From the IMG/VR virus record IMGVR_UViG_3300032092_000156, positions 1-30,861 of that record: 30,861 bases of DNA; one strand, given 5' to 3'. The stretch comes from a virus. The notes beneath the pieces were generated by a model. It was given only the letters and a program-made list of their open reading frames with translations, was not told the origin of the DNA and ran no database searches. The translations under genes were made by a program, and so were the position numbers. Positions 7,712 to 15,221 of this stretch are shown one piece after another; the first letter of the stretch is position 1; each line of letters opens with the position of its first letter.

Positions 7712-8394
7712 CTTTTGATGCTATAGTTATTAGTGATATTCATTTAGGAAGTAATGTTTGTCAGGCTAAAACTCTAGCTTCTTTTCTGTCTAAGATTGAA
7801 CTTGGAGAGACTGATACTGATACTTTGATTATTAATGGTGATTTGTTTGACAGTTGGGATTTTCGCAAACTTAAAAAAGATCATTGGAAAATACTCTCTC
7901 AAATTCGTAAAATATCCGATCTTGTTAAAGTTATCTGGATTAGCGGTAATCATGACGGGCCTGCTGATATGGTGAGTCATTTAATCGGTGTGGATTTCAT
8001 GAACGAGTATAGTTTTATTAGTGGAGATGAAAAGATATTGATCCTGCATGGAGATATTTTCGATAATGTTATTTCTAAATATCCTAGACTAACTAAAATA
8101 GCTGACTACATTTATAGGTGGCTACAGATATACGCTGGACTTTACTACTCTAATCTTGCTAAACGTAGCAGCAAAACCTTTTTAAGATGTTCTCAGGAAG
8201 TTTGTGAAAGAGCCAAATTATATTGCTCTATTAAAAAATGCGACACGATTATTTGTGGACATACGCATTTAGCGACCAGTGATGTCTCTGAATCAACAAA
8301 CTACTATAATAGTGGATGCTGGACAGATCATCCTTGTTCATATATTTCAATTAAAGATGGTCACATTAAAATAAATTATGTAGATATTCTGTAG
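7708..8394 (+). CDS. LpxH-like metallophosphoesterase
   Basis: A calcineurin-like phosphoesterase of 228 aa. The metal-binding motifs are in order: SDIHLGS near residue 10, NGDLFDSWDF near 44, SGNHDG near 82, HGDIFD near 114, and CGHTHLA near 186. The order and the DxWxF-type block resemble UDP-2,3-diacylglucosamine pyrophosphatase (LpxH) and its phage relatives. It has no membrane segment. The substrate in a phage is unknown; a nucleotide or host envelope precursor is possible. Translation is coupled to the preceding gene by a four-base overlap. Confidence 0.85.
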   Translation: MTFDAIVISDIHLGSNVCQAKTLASFLSKIELGETDTDTLIINGDLFDSWDFRKLKKDHWKILSQIRKISDLVKVIWISGNHDGPADMVSHLIGVDFMNEYSFISGDEKILILHGDIFDNVISKYPRLTKIADYIYRWLQIYAGLYYSNLAKRSSKTFLRCSQEVCERAKLYCSIKKCDTIICGHTHLATSDVSESTNYYNSGCWTDHPCSYISIKDGHIKINYVDIL

Positions 8395-8431
8395 GTTTTT
8401 GGAAAATCTCAGAACCACTAAAGAATCCCTC

Positions 8432-8459
8432 TTGACAATGCCGATTCATAGAGTATACT
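8432..8459 (+). promoter_or_regulatory. Sigma70-type promoter upstream of the 8513 gene
   Basis: TTGACA at 8432-8437, a 16-base spacer with TGCCGATTC, and TATACT at 8454-8459, in the 118-base gap after the phosphoesterase gene. Confidence 0.85.
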
Positions 8460-8512
8460 GATTGATGCAGCTTAAAGCGATTCTCACTACTAACAGGATA
8501 AACTAAAAAATC

Positions 8513-8914
8513 ATGAAGGGTCAAAAATCTTGCGACAAATGCGGTGCTACCACAGGCCCGCGAGCTTATATGTGTCCTAAATGCAATGCTCCTTTCGTCT
8601 TTAAGGCAAAGAGCAAAGAGGCAAAGAACACAAAAATCATTCGTGATTTTAATTGGAAGGAATTGGTTAAGGGAGACCGTATCAGAGTTGGTGGAGGCCC
8701 GTACTTTGTATCCAAAGGGGATTTTGTTCCTATGGGGTATAGGGGTCGTTTTGTTGTTGAGGCTATCGACCACGAAGGAATTAAAGCATGGGGGCTGGAC
8801 AAACACCAAGGCTTCTGTCATATCTATATGGGGCCGGATGCTCAGAATAAAGAGACTGGCGTTTGGAAGATTAAACATAAGCTTATAAAACTCAAACAAA
8901 AGGTGGAGGCGTAA
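8513..8914 (+). CDS. Zinc-ribbon protein with C-terminal beta domain, 133 aa
   Basis: Two CxxC pairs (CDKCG near residue 7 and CPKC near 21) form a zinc ribbon. After a Lys-rich linker comes a beta-rich domain with WKELVKGDRIRVGGGPYF and a Gly/Arg turn, resembling an SH3-like barrel. A nucleic-acid-binding role is plausible but unproved. The gene sits behind a strong promoter, and its start is reinforced by the long upstream leader. The stop overlaps the next ATG by one base. Confidence 0.7.
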   Translation: MKGQKSCDKCGATTGPRAYMCPKCNAPFVFKAKSKEAKNTKIIRDFNWKELVKGDRIRVGGGPYFVSKGDFVPMGYRGRFVVEAIDHEGIKAWGLDKHQGFCHIYMGPDAQNKETGVWKIKHKLIKLKQKVEA

Positions 8915-9195
8915 TGTCTCTTACTCAAGAACAAAAAGATCAAATTAATAAACTTATAGACTATCGTGATGAGATGGTGAGTAGTTTGTTTCATATTGAA
9001 CGTATTCTTAAAACTTATTTTCCAGAAGAATTTGAACGAGCTATCCAGTTTTATCTTCCTCAAATTACTACTGCTCTTTATGAGGATAAAAAGTGGCTAA
9101 GTAGAGGAGAATACAGTTTGCAGAACACTATTGACAATCTAGTGGATAGGTGTAAAATTAACGAGAGCGGTAACGGTACTACAAAATATCTTTAA
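8914..9195 (+). CDS. Conserved-looking phage protein, 93 aa
   Basis: An all-helical protein with MSLTQEQKDQINKLIDYRDE, then YFPEEFERAIQFYLPQITTA, then SLQNTIDNLVDRC. I have the impression of a recurring phage family with the FPxEFxxAxQxxxPQIxTAL pattern, but I cannot name it. The start overlaps the preceding stop (GTAATG) behind GGTGGAGG. A possible internal promoter lies near the end. Confidence 0.65.
   Translation: MSLTQEQKDQINKLIDYRDEMVSSLFHIERILKTYFPEEFERAIQFYLPQITTALYEDKKWLSRGEYSLQNTIDNLVDRCKINESGNGTTKYL
9131..9158 (+). promoter_or_regulatory. Possible internal promoter before the 9209 gene
   Basis: TTGACA at 9131-9136, a 16-base spacer and TAAAAT at 9153-9158, inside the end of the 8914 gene and about 50 bases before the 9209 start. 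The elements equal those of the rIIB promoter, but the CGAT motif is absent, so this may be chance. Confidence 0.4.
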
Positions 9196-9208
9196 TTGGG
9201 AACAAATA

Positions 9209-9580
9209 ATGGAAAGCTACAGCATTATTGATTTGGAAGGTTATGCCAAAGCTATGAGAGATGGGGCAGCATCTTCTTTTGAGAAAGATTATACAGAAAA
9301 TCTGGATGATTTCATCACTATTCCTCAAGTAATTAATATGATCAAGAAGAATAATCTTGGTCTTGACAATGAGGGGAATTATCTTATCAATGAAGAAATT
9401 TTTGATGATGTATTCAATGATATTAGAGACTGGCTTTATGGTGTTGGACTAGCAAAACTAGCATCAAAGGGTTTTGTAGATTGTTCATGGGACGATGAGG
9501 CTAACGAGATGGTATTTTGGTTGGCTAATAAGGATAAAACAAACATTCCCGCCAAACCCTCACAGGACAATAATGAGTAA
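9209..9580 (+). CDS. Member 1 of a three-copy phage paralogue family, 123 aa
   Basis: An acidic helical protein. Its C-terminal block, YLINEEIFDDVFNDIRDWLY then LASKGFVDCSWDD then NEMVFW, is clearly shared with the next gene and with the one at 29512. The function is unknown. The conserved end (G-I/V-x-D/C-A/S-W/Y-D...N-x-M/F-x-FW) looks like a helix followed by a beta hairpin, reminiscent of small winged or replication-associated helper proteins; this is only an impression. The start is ATG 9209. Confidence 0.7.
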   Translation: MESYSIIDLEGYAKAMRDGAASSFEKDYTENLDDFITIPQVINMIKKNNLGLDNEGNYLINEEIFDDVFNDIRDWLYGVGLAKLASKGFVDCSWDDEANEMVFWLANKDKTNIPAKPSQDNNE

Positions 9581-9923
9581 TTATCTAAAGATTAGAAATC
9601 TGAAACTTTTTATTAAGAGTATCAGAAAAAATACAACAATGGTTTTTCCTAGGTCTTATCATTCTATTATAGATAATTTGATTTCTCTATCTCAAACAGA
9701 AAGTCTTGTTAGAAAATATATTGAACCATCATATAATGATGAATTCATAATTTCAGAAGATAACTACGAACTACTTTGTAATGAAATCAAAAAATGGATT
9801 TATAATAGAAGTTTGAGTCAAGTTGCTTCGTCTGGAATCATAGACTGTGCATGGGATGATAACTCTAATGAGATGATTTTTTGGGATCCAAAATCTAAAG
9901 AAACCTTCAATACTATCAACTAA
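9573..9923 (+). CDS. Member 2 of the same paralogue family, 116 aa
   Basis: Starts at ATG 9573, overlapping the end of member 1 by 8 bases. The C-terminal block FIISEDNYELLCNEIKKWIY, VASSGIIDCAWDD, NEMIFW aligns residue for residue with member 1, so the two probably arose by tandem duplication. The N-terminal halves have diverged strongly; this one is basic where member 1 is acidic. An upstream in-frame start at 9495 would lie inside member 1 and is less likely. Confidence 0.7.
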   Translation: MSNYLKIRNLKLFIKSIRKNTTMVFPRSYHSIIDNLISLSQTESLVRKYIEPSYNDEFIISEDNYELLCNEIKKWIYNRSLSQVASSGIIDCAWDDNSNEMIFWDPKSKETFNTIN

Positions 9924-9924
9924 T

Positions 9925-10080
9925 ATGTCAAAAAAAGAAATATCAGAACTGAAAGAAAAAGTACATGAACTAAAAGAATATCTATATTCTGATTTGTGTA
10001 AGGCTTGTGGAGATGCGGCATTAGCTCTAGATAAAATTAGCGAAAGATTAAATGAACTAGAGTCACAACAAAATTCCTAA
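9925..10080 (+). CDS. Small coiled-coil protein, 51 aa
   Basis: Starts at ATG 9925, directly after the preceding stop. Heptad-like repeats run through most of the protein (MSKKEISELKEKVHELKEYL), with a CxxC pair (CKAC) near residues 25-28 and a second helix. It is probably an oligomer. The function is unknown. Confidence 0.6.
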   Translation: MSKKEISELKEKVHELKEYLYSDLCKACGDAALALDKISERLNELESQQNS

Positions 10081-10085
10081 AGGTC

Positions 10086-10114
10086 TTGACAGTGGTTGGT
10101 CGATAGAGTACAAT
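10086..10114 (+). promoter_or_regulatory. Sigma70-type promoter for the tRNA at 10128
   Basis: TTGACA at 10086-10091, a 17-base spacer with GGTCGATAG, and TACAAT at 10109-10114, ending 13 bases before the mature tRNA 5' end. Confidence 0.85.
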
Positions 10115-10127
10115 AGGAAAACAACAC

Positions 10128-10200
10128 GGGGCGTTCGTCTAATGGTCTAAGACGCTAGTCTTATTAACTAGCTAAGGGAGTTCGATTCTCTCACGCCCTA
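10128..10200 (+). tRNA. tRNA with apparent anticodon UAU (Ile), 73 nt
   Basis: A full cloverleaf can be drawn. The acceptor GGGGCGT pairs with ACGCCCT (a G-U at the first pair), the D stem is GTCT/AGAC, the anticodon stem CTAGT/ACTAG and the T stem GGGAG/CTCTC, with T loop TTCGATT and discriminator A. The 7-nt anticodon loop is CTTATTA, so positions 34-36 read UAU, decoding AUA isoleucine. Position 37 is U, unusual because a purine is normal, so the assignment is tentative. CCA is not encoded. AUA-reading tRNAs suit an AT-rich phage. The 3' end overlaps the stop codon of the antisense HNH gene. Confidence 0.82.
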
Positions 10201-10686
10201 TTTTTGCTTTATGGTAAATTTTCTAGTGCTATTCCCAATGTTCCTACCTTTAAAAGTAGGAAGCTGACTATCACAATTAGGACATACTAAACGGATATTA
10301 GATACAGACCAGTTATCTGCCTTGCCATCTATGTGATCAACAATTAATGTTAACTGTTTTCCGTTCCAATTATCTCCAGACTGACTACAAACGAAACAAT
10401 TGTTTCCATGTTTTTTGATTAGATATTCTCTGATACTTTTATTATTATTCCAACTACTAGCAAAACTACCACTTGTTTCAATTTTTTCTATCTTATATCC
10501 GTAATGGCATTGTATAGAACAAAATTTTCTATTGCGTAGTCTATATGGATATTCTTTATCGCAAAATAAACAATACTTTACTCTTTTCGTTCTTTTAGGC
10601 TTAACTTTATTGTTATAGGAAACTCCACAAGAACGAGAGCAAAATTTAGGGTTATCAGTTAATTTATCACAATTTACACATTTCAT
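10198..10686 (-). CDS. HNH endonuclease with two N-terminal zinc-finger pairs
   Basis: A 162-aa nuclease on the minus strand. The N-terminal half has two treble-clef-like units (CVNC...CSRSC and CLFC...CSIQC). The C-terminal half is an HNH core with zinc cysteines: CFVC, LIVDHIDGKADNWSVSNIRL, CPNC. I chose the ATG at 10686 behind GAGG; a longer reading to 10740 lacks a good ribosome site. Its TAG stop overlaps the last three bases of the tRNA. It belongs to a different HNH type from the other two in this window and is probably a mobile free-standing nuclease. Confidence 0.88.
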   Translation of the reverse strand: MKCVNCDKLTDNPKFCSRSCGVSYNNKVKPKRTKRVKYCLFCDKEYPYRLRNRKFCSIQCHYGYKIEKIETSGSFASSWNNNKSIREYLIKKHGNNCFVCSQSGDNWNGKQLTLIVDHIDGKADNWSVSNIRLVCPNCDSQLPTFKGRNIGNSTRKFTIKQK

Positions 10687-10712
10687 AAATACCTCACAAA
10701 AATGAATCGAAC

Positions 10713-10740
10713 TTGACATAATATACACCGAAACTATCAT
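10713..10740 (+). promoter_or_regulatory. Probable promoter for the 10772 gene
   Basis: TTGACA at 10713-10718, a 16-base spacer and TATCAT at 10735-10740, in the divergent gap between the antisense HNH gene and the + strand gene at 10772. The spacer has ACACCGAAAC rather than CGAT. Confidence 0.6.
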
Positions 10741-10771
10741 ATAGTATTCGATTCTTGATTGAAAGCAAGCA

Positions 10772-10966
10772 ATGAAACTTCAACCACTGACAGTAATTTT
10801 TGCAGGATTATTTCTGGTTTCATTAGGATTCAATTTCCTTCTTTATTCAGACATTCAAAGATTGAAAAAGTTGAACAACAAACCAGCCAGGATTATTATA
10901 GAAAAGCAACAACAAGAATTTAATATCAAACCAAAAGTTTGGGGGTATACTAAAGAGTTGCTATAA
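10772..10966 (+). CDS. Small membrane-anchored protein, 64 aa
   Basis: An N-terminal hydrophobic helix (about residues 6-26, PLTVIFAGLFLVSLGFNFLL) is followed by a basic, Gln-rich soluble part. The pattern fits an inner-membrane anchor with a cytoplasmic or periplasmic tail. No catalytic motif is visible. The function is unknown. Confidence 0.6.
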   Translation: MKLQPLTVIFAGLFLVSLGFNFLLYSDIQRLKKLNNKPARIIIEKQQQEFNIKPKVWGYTKELL

Positions 10967-10991
10967 TTTGTACCTTAATAGGAGAATACAA

Positions 10992-11558
10992 ATGGATCAT
11001 TTTGTTAATAATTTAGGTGGAGAGAGTTGGTTTACTTATCCTGGCCTATATAGTTCTGTGGTGCAAAGGTTCCCTTCTGGTTCTCATTTTGTTGAAGTAG
11101 GAACTTGGAAAGGTAAAAGTGCCTGCTATATGGCTGTTGAGATAATCAACTCCAATAAGAATATTAAATTTGATTGTGTAGATAATTGGGAGTACAGAGA
11201 AAGCCAAACAGATATTCCTTTAGGTTTATTTGATAATTTATATGAAATATTTCTAAAAAATATTGAACCAGTAAAACACATTATTAATCCAGTTAGAGAA
11301 TTGTCTTGGGATGCAGCTAGGCTTTATGAGGACAAGTCACTAGACTTTATTTTTATAGATGCTGCTCATGATTATGAAAGTGTAAAGAAAGACTTAGAAG
11401 CGTGGTTGCCAAAGATTAAAGACTCTGGTATAATTGCTGGTCATGATATTCATCATCATCCAATAAAACAGGCTGTTAATGAAATTTTTCATAATCGACA
11501 CGTTCACGAACAAGAAGATTGCTGGATGGTTGATATGAGCGAAAATAAGAAACAATAA
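10992..11558 (+). CDS. SAM-dependent methyltransferase-like protein (class I), 188 aa
   Basis: A Rossmann-fold methyltransferase. Motif I is FVEVGTWKGKSACYMA (SAM-binding Gly loop), followed by FDCVDNW for the acidic ribose contact, then LDFIFIDAAHDYESVKKDL and a late strand GIIAGHDIHHHP. The layout fits the Methyltransf_24 / CmcI-like group, which often acts on small molecules or sugars. I chose ATG 10992 behind TAGGAG rather than the upstream 10968 start. It lies next to the tmRNA and a run of sulfotransferases, which suggests, by inference only, a shared role in modifying glycans or metabolites. Confidence 0.8.
   Translation: MDHFVNNLGGESWFTYPGLYSSVVQRFPSGSHFVEVGTWKGKSACYMAVEIINSNKNIKFDCVDNWEYRESQTDIPLGLFDNLYEIFLKNIEPVKHIINPVRELSWDAARLYEDKSLDFIFIDAAHDYESVKKDLEAWLPKIKDSGIIAGHDIHHHPIKQAVNEIFHNRHVHEQEDCWMVDMSENKKQ
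11530..11558 (+). promoter_or_regulatory. Weak candidate promoter for the tmRNA
   Basis: TTGATA at 11530-11535, a 17-base spacer and CAATAA at 11553-11558, inside the end of the methyltransferase gene and 17 bases before the mature tmRNA 5' end. The -10 is poor; the tmRNA may also be cut from a longer transcript. Confidence 0.3.
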
Positions 11559-11575
11559 AAGGAGCTAAGTATTTC

Positions 11576-11931
11576 GGGCTAGTAAAGGTATCGACAGGTA
11601 AAATAGGTATAGATTGCATCGACTGGTTAATCGACCGGCCAGTTTAAAAGTCGATTAAAATTGTTAATTGGCGAAGTAACTCTAACTCTCGCTCTCGCTG
11701 CCTAATTAATTAGGTAATGAGTGGGGTGGCATGAACCTTATTACCAAATCATGCTGACTCCGATATTCGGATATGGTAGTCCTACCAGACACAAATAGGA
11801 ATGATGATTGTACTCAATCTGACGCAGATAACTCTGATAGCTTTGTTGGTAGTGTGATAACAATCAACTAACGATGTAGAAGTTTATATTGACGTTTATT
11901 CTGGACAGGGGTTCGACTCCCCTCTAGTCCA
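11576..11931 (+). ncRNA. ssrA: tmRNA (ssrA), tag GEVTLTLALAA
   Basis: A one-piece tmRNA of about 356 nt. The 5' end GGGCTAG pairs with the 3' CTAGTCC, including a G3-U70 wobble, the alanine identity element. A D-like loop with GGTATCGACAGG matches the tmRNA 5' consensus. The T arm AGGGG-TTCGACT-CCCCT and discriminator A at 11931 close the tRNA-like domain; CCA is not encoded. The tag frame starts at GGC 11670 and runs to TAA 11703-11705, ending in the ALAA degradation signal. The Gly first residue and the VTLTL middle are unusual. It would rescue stalled ribosomes and mark products for proteolysis during infection. Confidence 0.92.
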
Positions 11932-11940
11932 CTCAACATT

Positions 11941-12618
11941 ATGAAAAAACTTAACAAAATATTCCAGATAGGCTTTAATAAGTGTGGTACAAATTCTATT
12001 TGTCTACTATTTCAAGATTATAGTGTTCCAAGAATAAAGGTGTGTCATTGGGATAGTGGCTTTCTTGCTTATTCTATGGTTATGAACGAAAGACAATCCA
12101 AACCTTTGCTTGAAGGTAAATATGAGAATTTTACTCTTTATTCTGATATGGAATGTCATTTTGTCGAAGAAGATGGATCGACCAACTGGATGTTTATGTA
12201 TGATAAAAACCACATTCCTATGCTGGATGAACAATATCCTAATAGTAAGTTTATTTTGAATATCAGAAATGTTGATAATTGGATCAAAAGCAGAATGTCT
12301 CATTTGATGGGACTAGAATCTATAAAAGAAGGAAAAGAAAATCTAGAAAGAATTTATCCTAGAATACCATACAAGGATTTACATAAAGAGTTTTTTGGTT
12401 GTGGTAATGATAAAGAAATAGAAAATTATTGGCGTAATCAATGGCAAGATCATATTGATTTTGTTTTAGAGTATTTTAAGAACAGAGAACAAGACCTCGT
12501 TGTTTTTGATATAGAAGAAGATACTCTTGATAAGTTTAGAAATTTCTTTGAGCCTTATGATATTTCTTTTAAAACAGATAGCATCCCGCACTTAAATAAG
12601 ACTAAAAAAGATGCGTAA
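11941..12618 (+). CDS. Sulfotransferase-like protein 1, 225 aa
   Basis: PAPS-dependent sulfotransferases move sulfate to sugars or other acceptors. The N-terminus has FQIGFNKCGTNSI, the 5'-phosphosulfate-binding loop, and the segment KFILNIRNVDNWIKSRM near residues 100-116 matches the 3'-phosphate-binding Arg...Ser element. The length fits small bacterial sulfotransferases. It starts 10 bases after the tmRNA with no good ribosome-binding site, so expression may depend on tmRNA read-through. Its end overlaps the endonuclease VII gene. The substrate is unknown. Confidence 0.8.
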   Translation: MKKLNKIFQIGFNKCGTNSICLLFQDYSVPRIKVCHWDSGFLAYSMVMNERQSKPLLEGKYENFTLYSDMECHFVEEDGSTNWMFMYDKNHIPMLDEQYPNSKFILNIRNVDNWIKSRMSHLMGLESIKEGKENLERIYPRIPYKDLHKEFFGCGNDKEIENYWRNQWQDHIDFVLEYFKNREQDLVVFDIEEDTLDKFRNFFEPYDISFKTDSIPHLNKTKKDA

Positions 12619-12952
12619 AATCTGTAAATACTGTAAAAAAAGAAAAAATCTCGCAAGTTTTCCTAAACACAGTATGTACAAAGACAAGCTTGATAGCAGA
12701 TGCAGAAAATGTGTAAAGAAACACTCTAGGGTGAGAAGTAAGCTTCATAAAAAAGCCCCTCCTAAACCAGAAGTTTGTGAGTGTTGTAAAAAAACTCCTA
12801 TTAAATGGGCTTTAGATCATGATCATGATGATCATAGTTTTAGAGGATGGCTTTGTGGCCCATGCAACGAAGGAATAGGAAAGCTTGGAGATAATATACA
12901 CGGCATCGCCAATGCTATGAATTATTTTCTTTCAAGACCAAATCGCAAATAA
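12611..12952 (+). CDS. Recombination endonuclease VII-like protein, 113 aa
   Basis: Endonuclease VII (T4 gp49) resolves Holliday junctions and branched phage DNA before packaging. The core here is ALDHDHDDHSFRGWLC then GPCNEGIGKLGDN, the family's signature around the His/Asp active site and zinc Cys, with CECCKK supplying the first zinc pair. An added N-terminal module (CKYCKKRKNLASF...CRKC) is the same type as on the HNH nucleases here. It is shorter than T4 gp49 and lacks its long C-terminal domain. It overlaps the sulfotransferase end by eight bases. Confidence 0.9.
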   Translation: MRKICKYCKKRKNLASFPKHSMYKDKLDSRCRKCVKKHSRVRSKLHKKAPPKPEVCECCKKTPIKWALDHDHDDHSFRGWLCGPCNEGIGKLGDNIHGIANAMNYFLSRPNRK

Positions 12953-12959
12953 CCGATAC

Positions 12960-12988
12960 TTGACAAGAGGACTACCGCATGGTAGAAT
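12960..12988 (+). promoter_or_regulatory. Sigma70-type promoter for DNA ligase
   Basis: TTGACA at 12960-12965, a 17-base spacer and TAGAAT at 12983-12988. CCGAT lies just upstream of the -35 (AACCGATAC) rather than in the spacer. Confidence 0.85.
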
Positions 12989-13013
12989 TGGGACAACACA
13001 GGAGAAAATAAAA

Positions 13014-14315
13014 ATGTCGTTTGAGCATCTTAATGGTTTTGTTCGTGATCTGAAGGCAACTAGCAGCACACTTGACAAGGTTGGAATTATTGAGGATTAT
13101 ACTTCCTCTAATGACAGTGGGGCAAACTTTATTAAAAAGATTCTGCTCTATACTTATCATCCTCTTTGGCAGTATAATGTCACTAGTGATAATCTTAAAA
13201 AGAAAAGTCATCTGCGTGGTAAAATCTACAAGTCTATATTTGATCTGTTGGACTCTTTGAAGAATAGAGAAATTACAGGTCATGATGCCATTGGAGCAGT
13301 TAATAGCTTTATTGATAACCAAAGAGAATACGAAGAACTCATCCATTGTATCATTGATAAGGACTTGAAAACCCGTGCTGGAGATAAGCTGATTAATAAG
13401 GCTATTCCAGACCATATTCCAACATTCAGCGTTGCTCTTGCTGATAAATATATTCCTAAAATTGTAGACTGGAAGGATGGATGGTATGTTAGCAGGAAGA
13501 TCGACGGTGCTAGATGTATTGCTATTGTTGACGGTAATGGTAATACTACCTTTTATTCCCGCACGGGAAAAAACTTTGATACTCTTGATATTGTTAGCGG
13601 TGGGATTAAAGCTTTGGGACTTACTAATGTAGTTCTTGATGGAGAGCTTTGTCTTGTTGATGAAGATGGTAATGAGGATTTTCAAGGAGTAATGAAAGAA
13701 CTTCGTAAGAAGGATCATACTATTCCTAATCCTTCTTATAAGATTTTTGATATGATTACCCATGACGAATTTTATAGTCAGAAGGGAGAATATAGTAGAC
13801 CTTTTGGTATTAGGCTCAAGAATCTTACCGAAATAATGAAGAAGAACGAATGTCCATGCTTGACACTTCTTAAACAGTCTTTGATTAAGGATGAAAATCA
13901 TTTTCAAGAATTTGTCAAAGAATCAACACAAAACGGTTGGGAAGGTCTGATGATTCGTGCTAATACTCCATATAAAGGCAAACGATCCAAAGACCTACTC
14001 AAATATAAGTCGTTCTTTGATGATGAATACGAAGTTCTTGAAACAGAAATGGGGCCATTCCGTTATGTTAAGGATGGTGCAGAATGTGAGGAAACTATGT
14101 TGAGTTGTGTTATGATTCAACATAAGGGACATACTGTAAGAGTGGGGTCTGGTTTTAGTATCGAACAAAGGCAGGAGTTCTACAAGAATCCCAAGAAAAT
14201 TCTTGGCAAAATCGTGACTGTCCAATATTTTGAAGAGACAGAGAATGAAAAGGGAGGCATCAGTCTTAGATTTCCTACGTTCAAGATTCTTCATGGAGAA
14301 GAAAGAGACATTTAA
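13014..14315 (+). CDS. ATP-dependent DNA ligase
   Basis: Seals nicks in DNA through a lysine-AMP intermediate. In the 433-aa protein from ATG 13014 (behind AGGAGA) the adenylation motif is SRKIDGARC at about residues 158-166, with the nucleophilic Lys. Motif III follows at TFYSRTGK, motif IIIa/IV at LDGELCLVD and GWEGLMIR, and motif V at LLKYK. A C-terminal OB-fold follows. An N-terminal helical domain of about 150 residues resembles that of T4 and other phage ligases. An upstream in-frame start at 12960 lies in the promoter and is unlikely. Codon use is richer in AAG than in the small genes. Confidence 0.95.
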   Translation: MSFEHLNGFVRDLKATSSTLDKVGIIEDYTSSNDSGANFIKKILLYTYHPLWQYNVTSDNLKKKSHLRGKIYKSIFDLLDSLKNREITGHDAIGAVNSFIDNQREYEELIHCIIDKDLKTRAGDKLINKAIPDHIPTFSVALADKYIPKIVDWKDGWYVSRKIDGARCIAIVDGNGNTTFYSRTGKNFDTLDIVSGGIKALGLTNVVLDGELCLVDEDGNEDFQGVMKELRKKDHTIPNPSYKIFDMITHDEFYSQKGEYSRPFGIRLKNLTEIMKKNECPCLTLLKQSLIKDENHFQEFVKESTQNGWEGLMIRANTPYKGKRSKDLLKYKSFFDDEYEVLETEMGPFRYVKDGAECEETMLSCVMIQHKGHTVRVGSGFSIEQRQEFYKNPKKILGKIVTVQYFEETENEKGGISLRFPTFKILHGEERDI

Positions 14316-14318
14316 TTG

Positions 14319-15164
14319 ATGAAAACCATTTGTATTTTATCCTACGAAAGAGCAGGAACAACTTGGTTATGTACAGCATTAAATACTCGACAGACTTGGT
14401 GTATATTTGAAATCTTTTCAAGAAATCCAGCATTATTTTATTGGAATCTTTTAACCTTTATGAAGTTAGGTGACTGTATACCCCAACCAATAATTGAAGC
14501 ATTTGAAAAGATATTCGATCCACAAAATTTGTTTGTAGATGCTTTATCTCATACTAAAATAAAGAATAATATGGTAGCATCAAAACCATACTCTATTAAT
14601 CTGATAAAGTCTTTTCAGCAAGCAGCGTACTCAAAAAATAGGATGCTATGCTTTAAGATTTTTCCATATCATTTTGATGAAAATGTAACTGTTGAAGACG
14701 TTATTTCATTGTCTGATTATATTGTAATTAATTACAGAAGCAATGTTTTAGAAACTTTTCTTAGTTGGAAGTTAGCTGTTAGAACAGGTGCTTGGTCGAG
14801 TTTAGACAAACAAGACAGACTTGCCACACCTAATGTTGTTTGGGAAGAAAAAGAATATTTAGATTTCTATAATAGAACTGTTTCTTATATCAAGCATTGG
14901 GAAGAAATAGCAAAAAAGAAACCCAATGTAATACTTTGTTACGAAGATATTCATAATGAAAATCGTACAGAGAATGAGAAAGCCACCTATGTTAAGGAAC
15001 AAATTAAACATATGGGACTAGATATGGATGTGTCATTTAAAAATCATTTTCAAAAACAGACAGATTATTCCGATCTGTCTAAAATAATAAGCAACTTTGA
15101 TGATTTTAAAATATCATACGAAGAAAGAAACATACCAATTTTTTATAAAGTACAAGAATACTAG
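14319..15164 (+). CDS. Sulfotransferase-like protein 2, 282 aa
   Basis: The N-terminal ILSYERAGTTWLCTAL is a textbook 5'-phosphosulfate-binding motif (RxGTTWL type). Near residues 130-148, YIVINYRSNVLETFLSWKLA carries the Arg and Ser of the 3'-phosphate site. The overall length fits Stf0- or LPS-type bacterial sulfotransferases. The start is ATG 14319, three bases after the ligase stop. The first codons have no signal sequence, so it is cytoplasmic. The acceptor is unknown; host or phage glycans and small metabolites are possibilities. Confidence 0.88.
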   Translation: MKTICILSYERAGTTWLCTALNTRQTWCIFEIFSRNPALFYWNLLTFMKLGDCIPQPIIEAFEKIFDPQNLFVDALSHTKIKNNMVASKPYSINLIKSFQQAAYSKNRMLCFKIFPYHFDENVTVEDVISLSDYIVINYRSNVLETFLSWKLAVRTGAWSSLDKQDRLATPNVVWEEKEYLDFYNRTVSYIKHWEEIAKKKPNVILCYEDIHNENRTENEKATYVKEQIKHMGLDMDVSFKNHFQKQTDYSDLSKIISNFDDFKISYEERNIPIFYKVQEY

Positions 15165-15221
15165 ACATACTATAGTGGTGTATATTAATTAAGGAAAGCC
15201 ATTATTATAGTATGAAGTATT

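Noticed and set aside
8366-8899. A 177-codon minus-strand frame across the 8432 promoter and the zinc-ribbon gene
   Set aside because: It overlaps a promoter and a convincing + strand gene; it has no ribosome-binding site and no motif.
9363-9393. TTGACA inside the 9209 gene as a promoter
   Set aside because: No acceptable -10 hexamer lies at 16-18 bases.
12972-13907. A 311-codon open frame on the minus strand opposite the ligase gene
   Set aside because: It lies wholly antisense to a ligase with all catalytic motifs, and its product is low-complexity with many Ile/Asn/Ser and no motif. Shadow frame.
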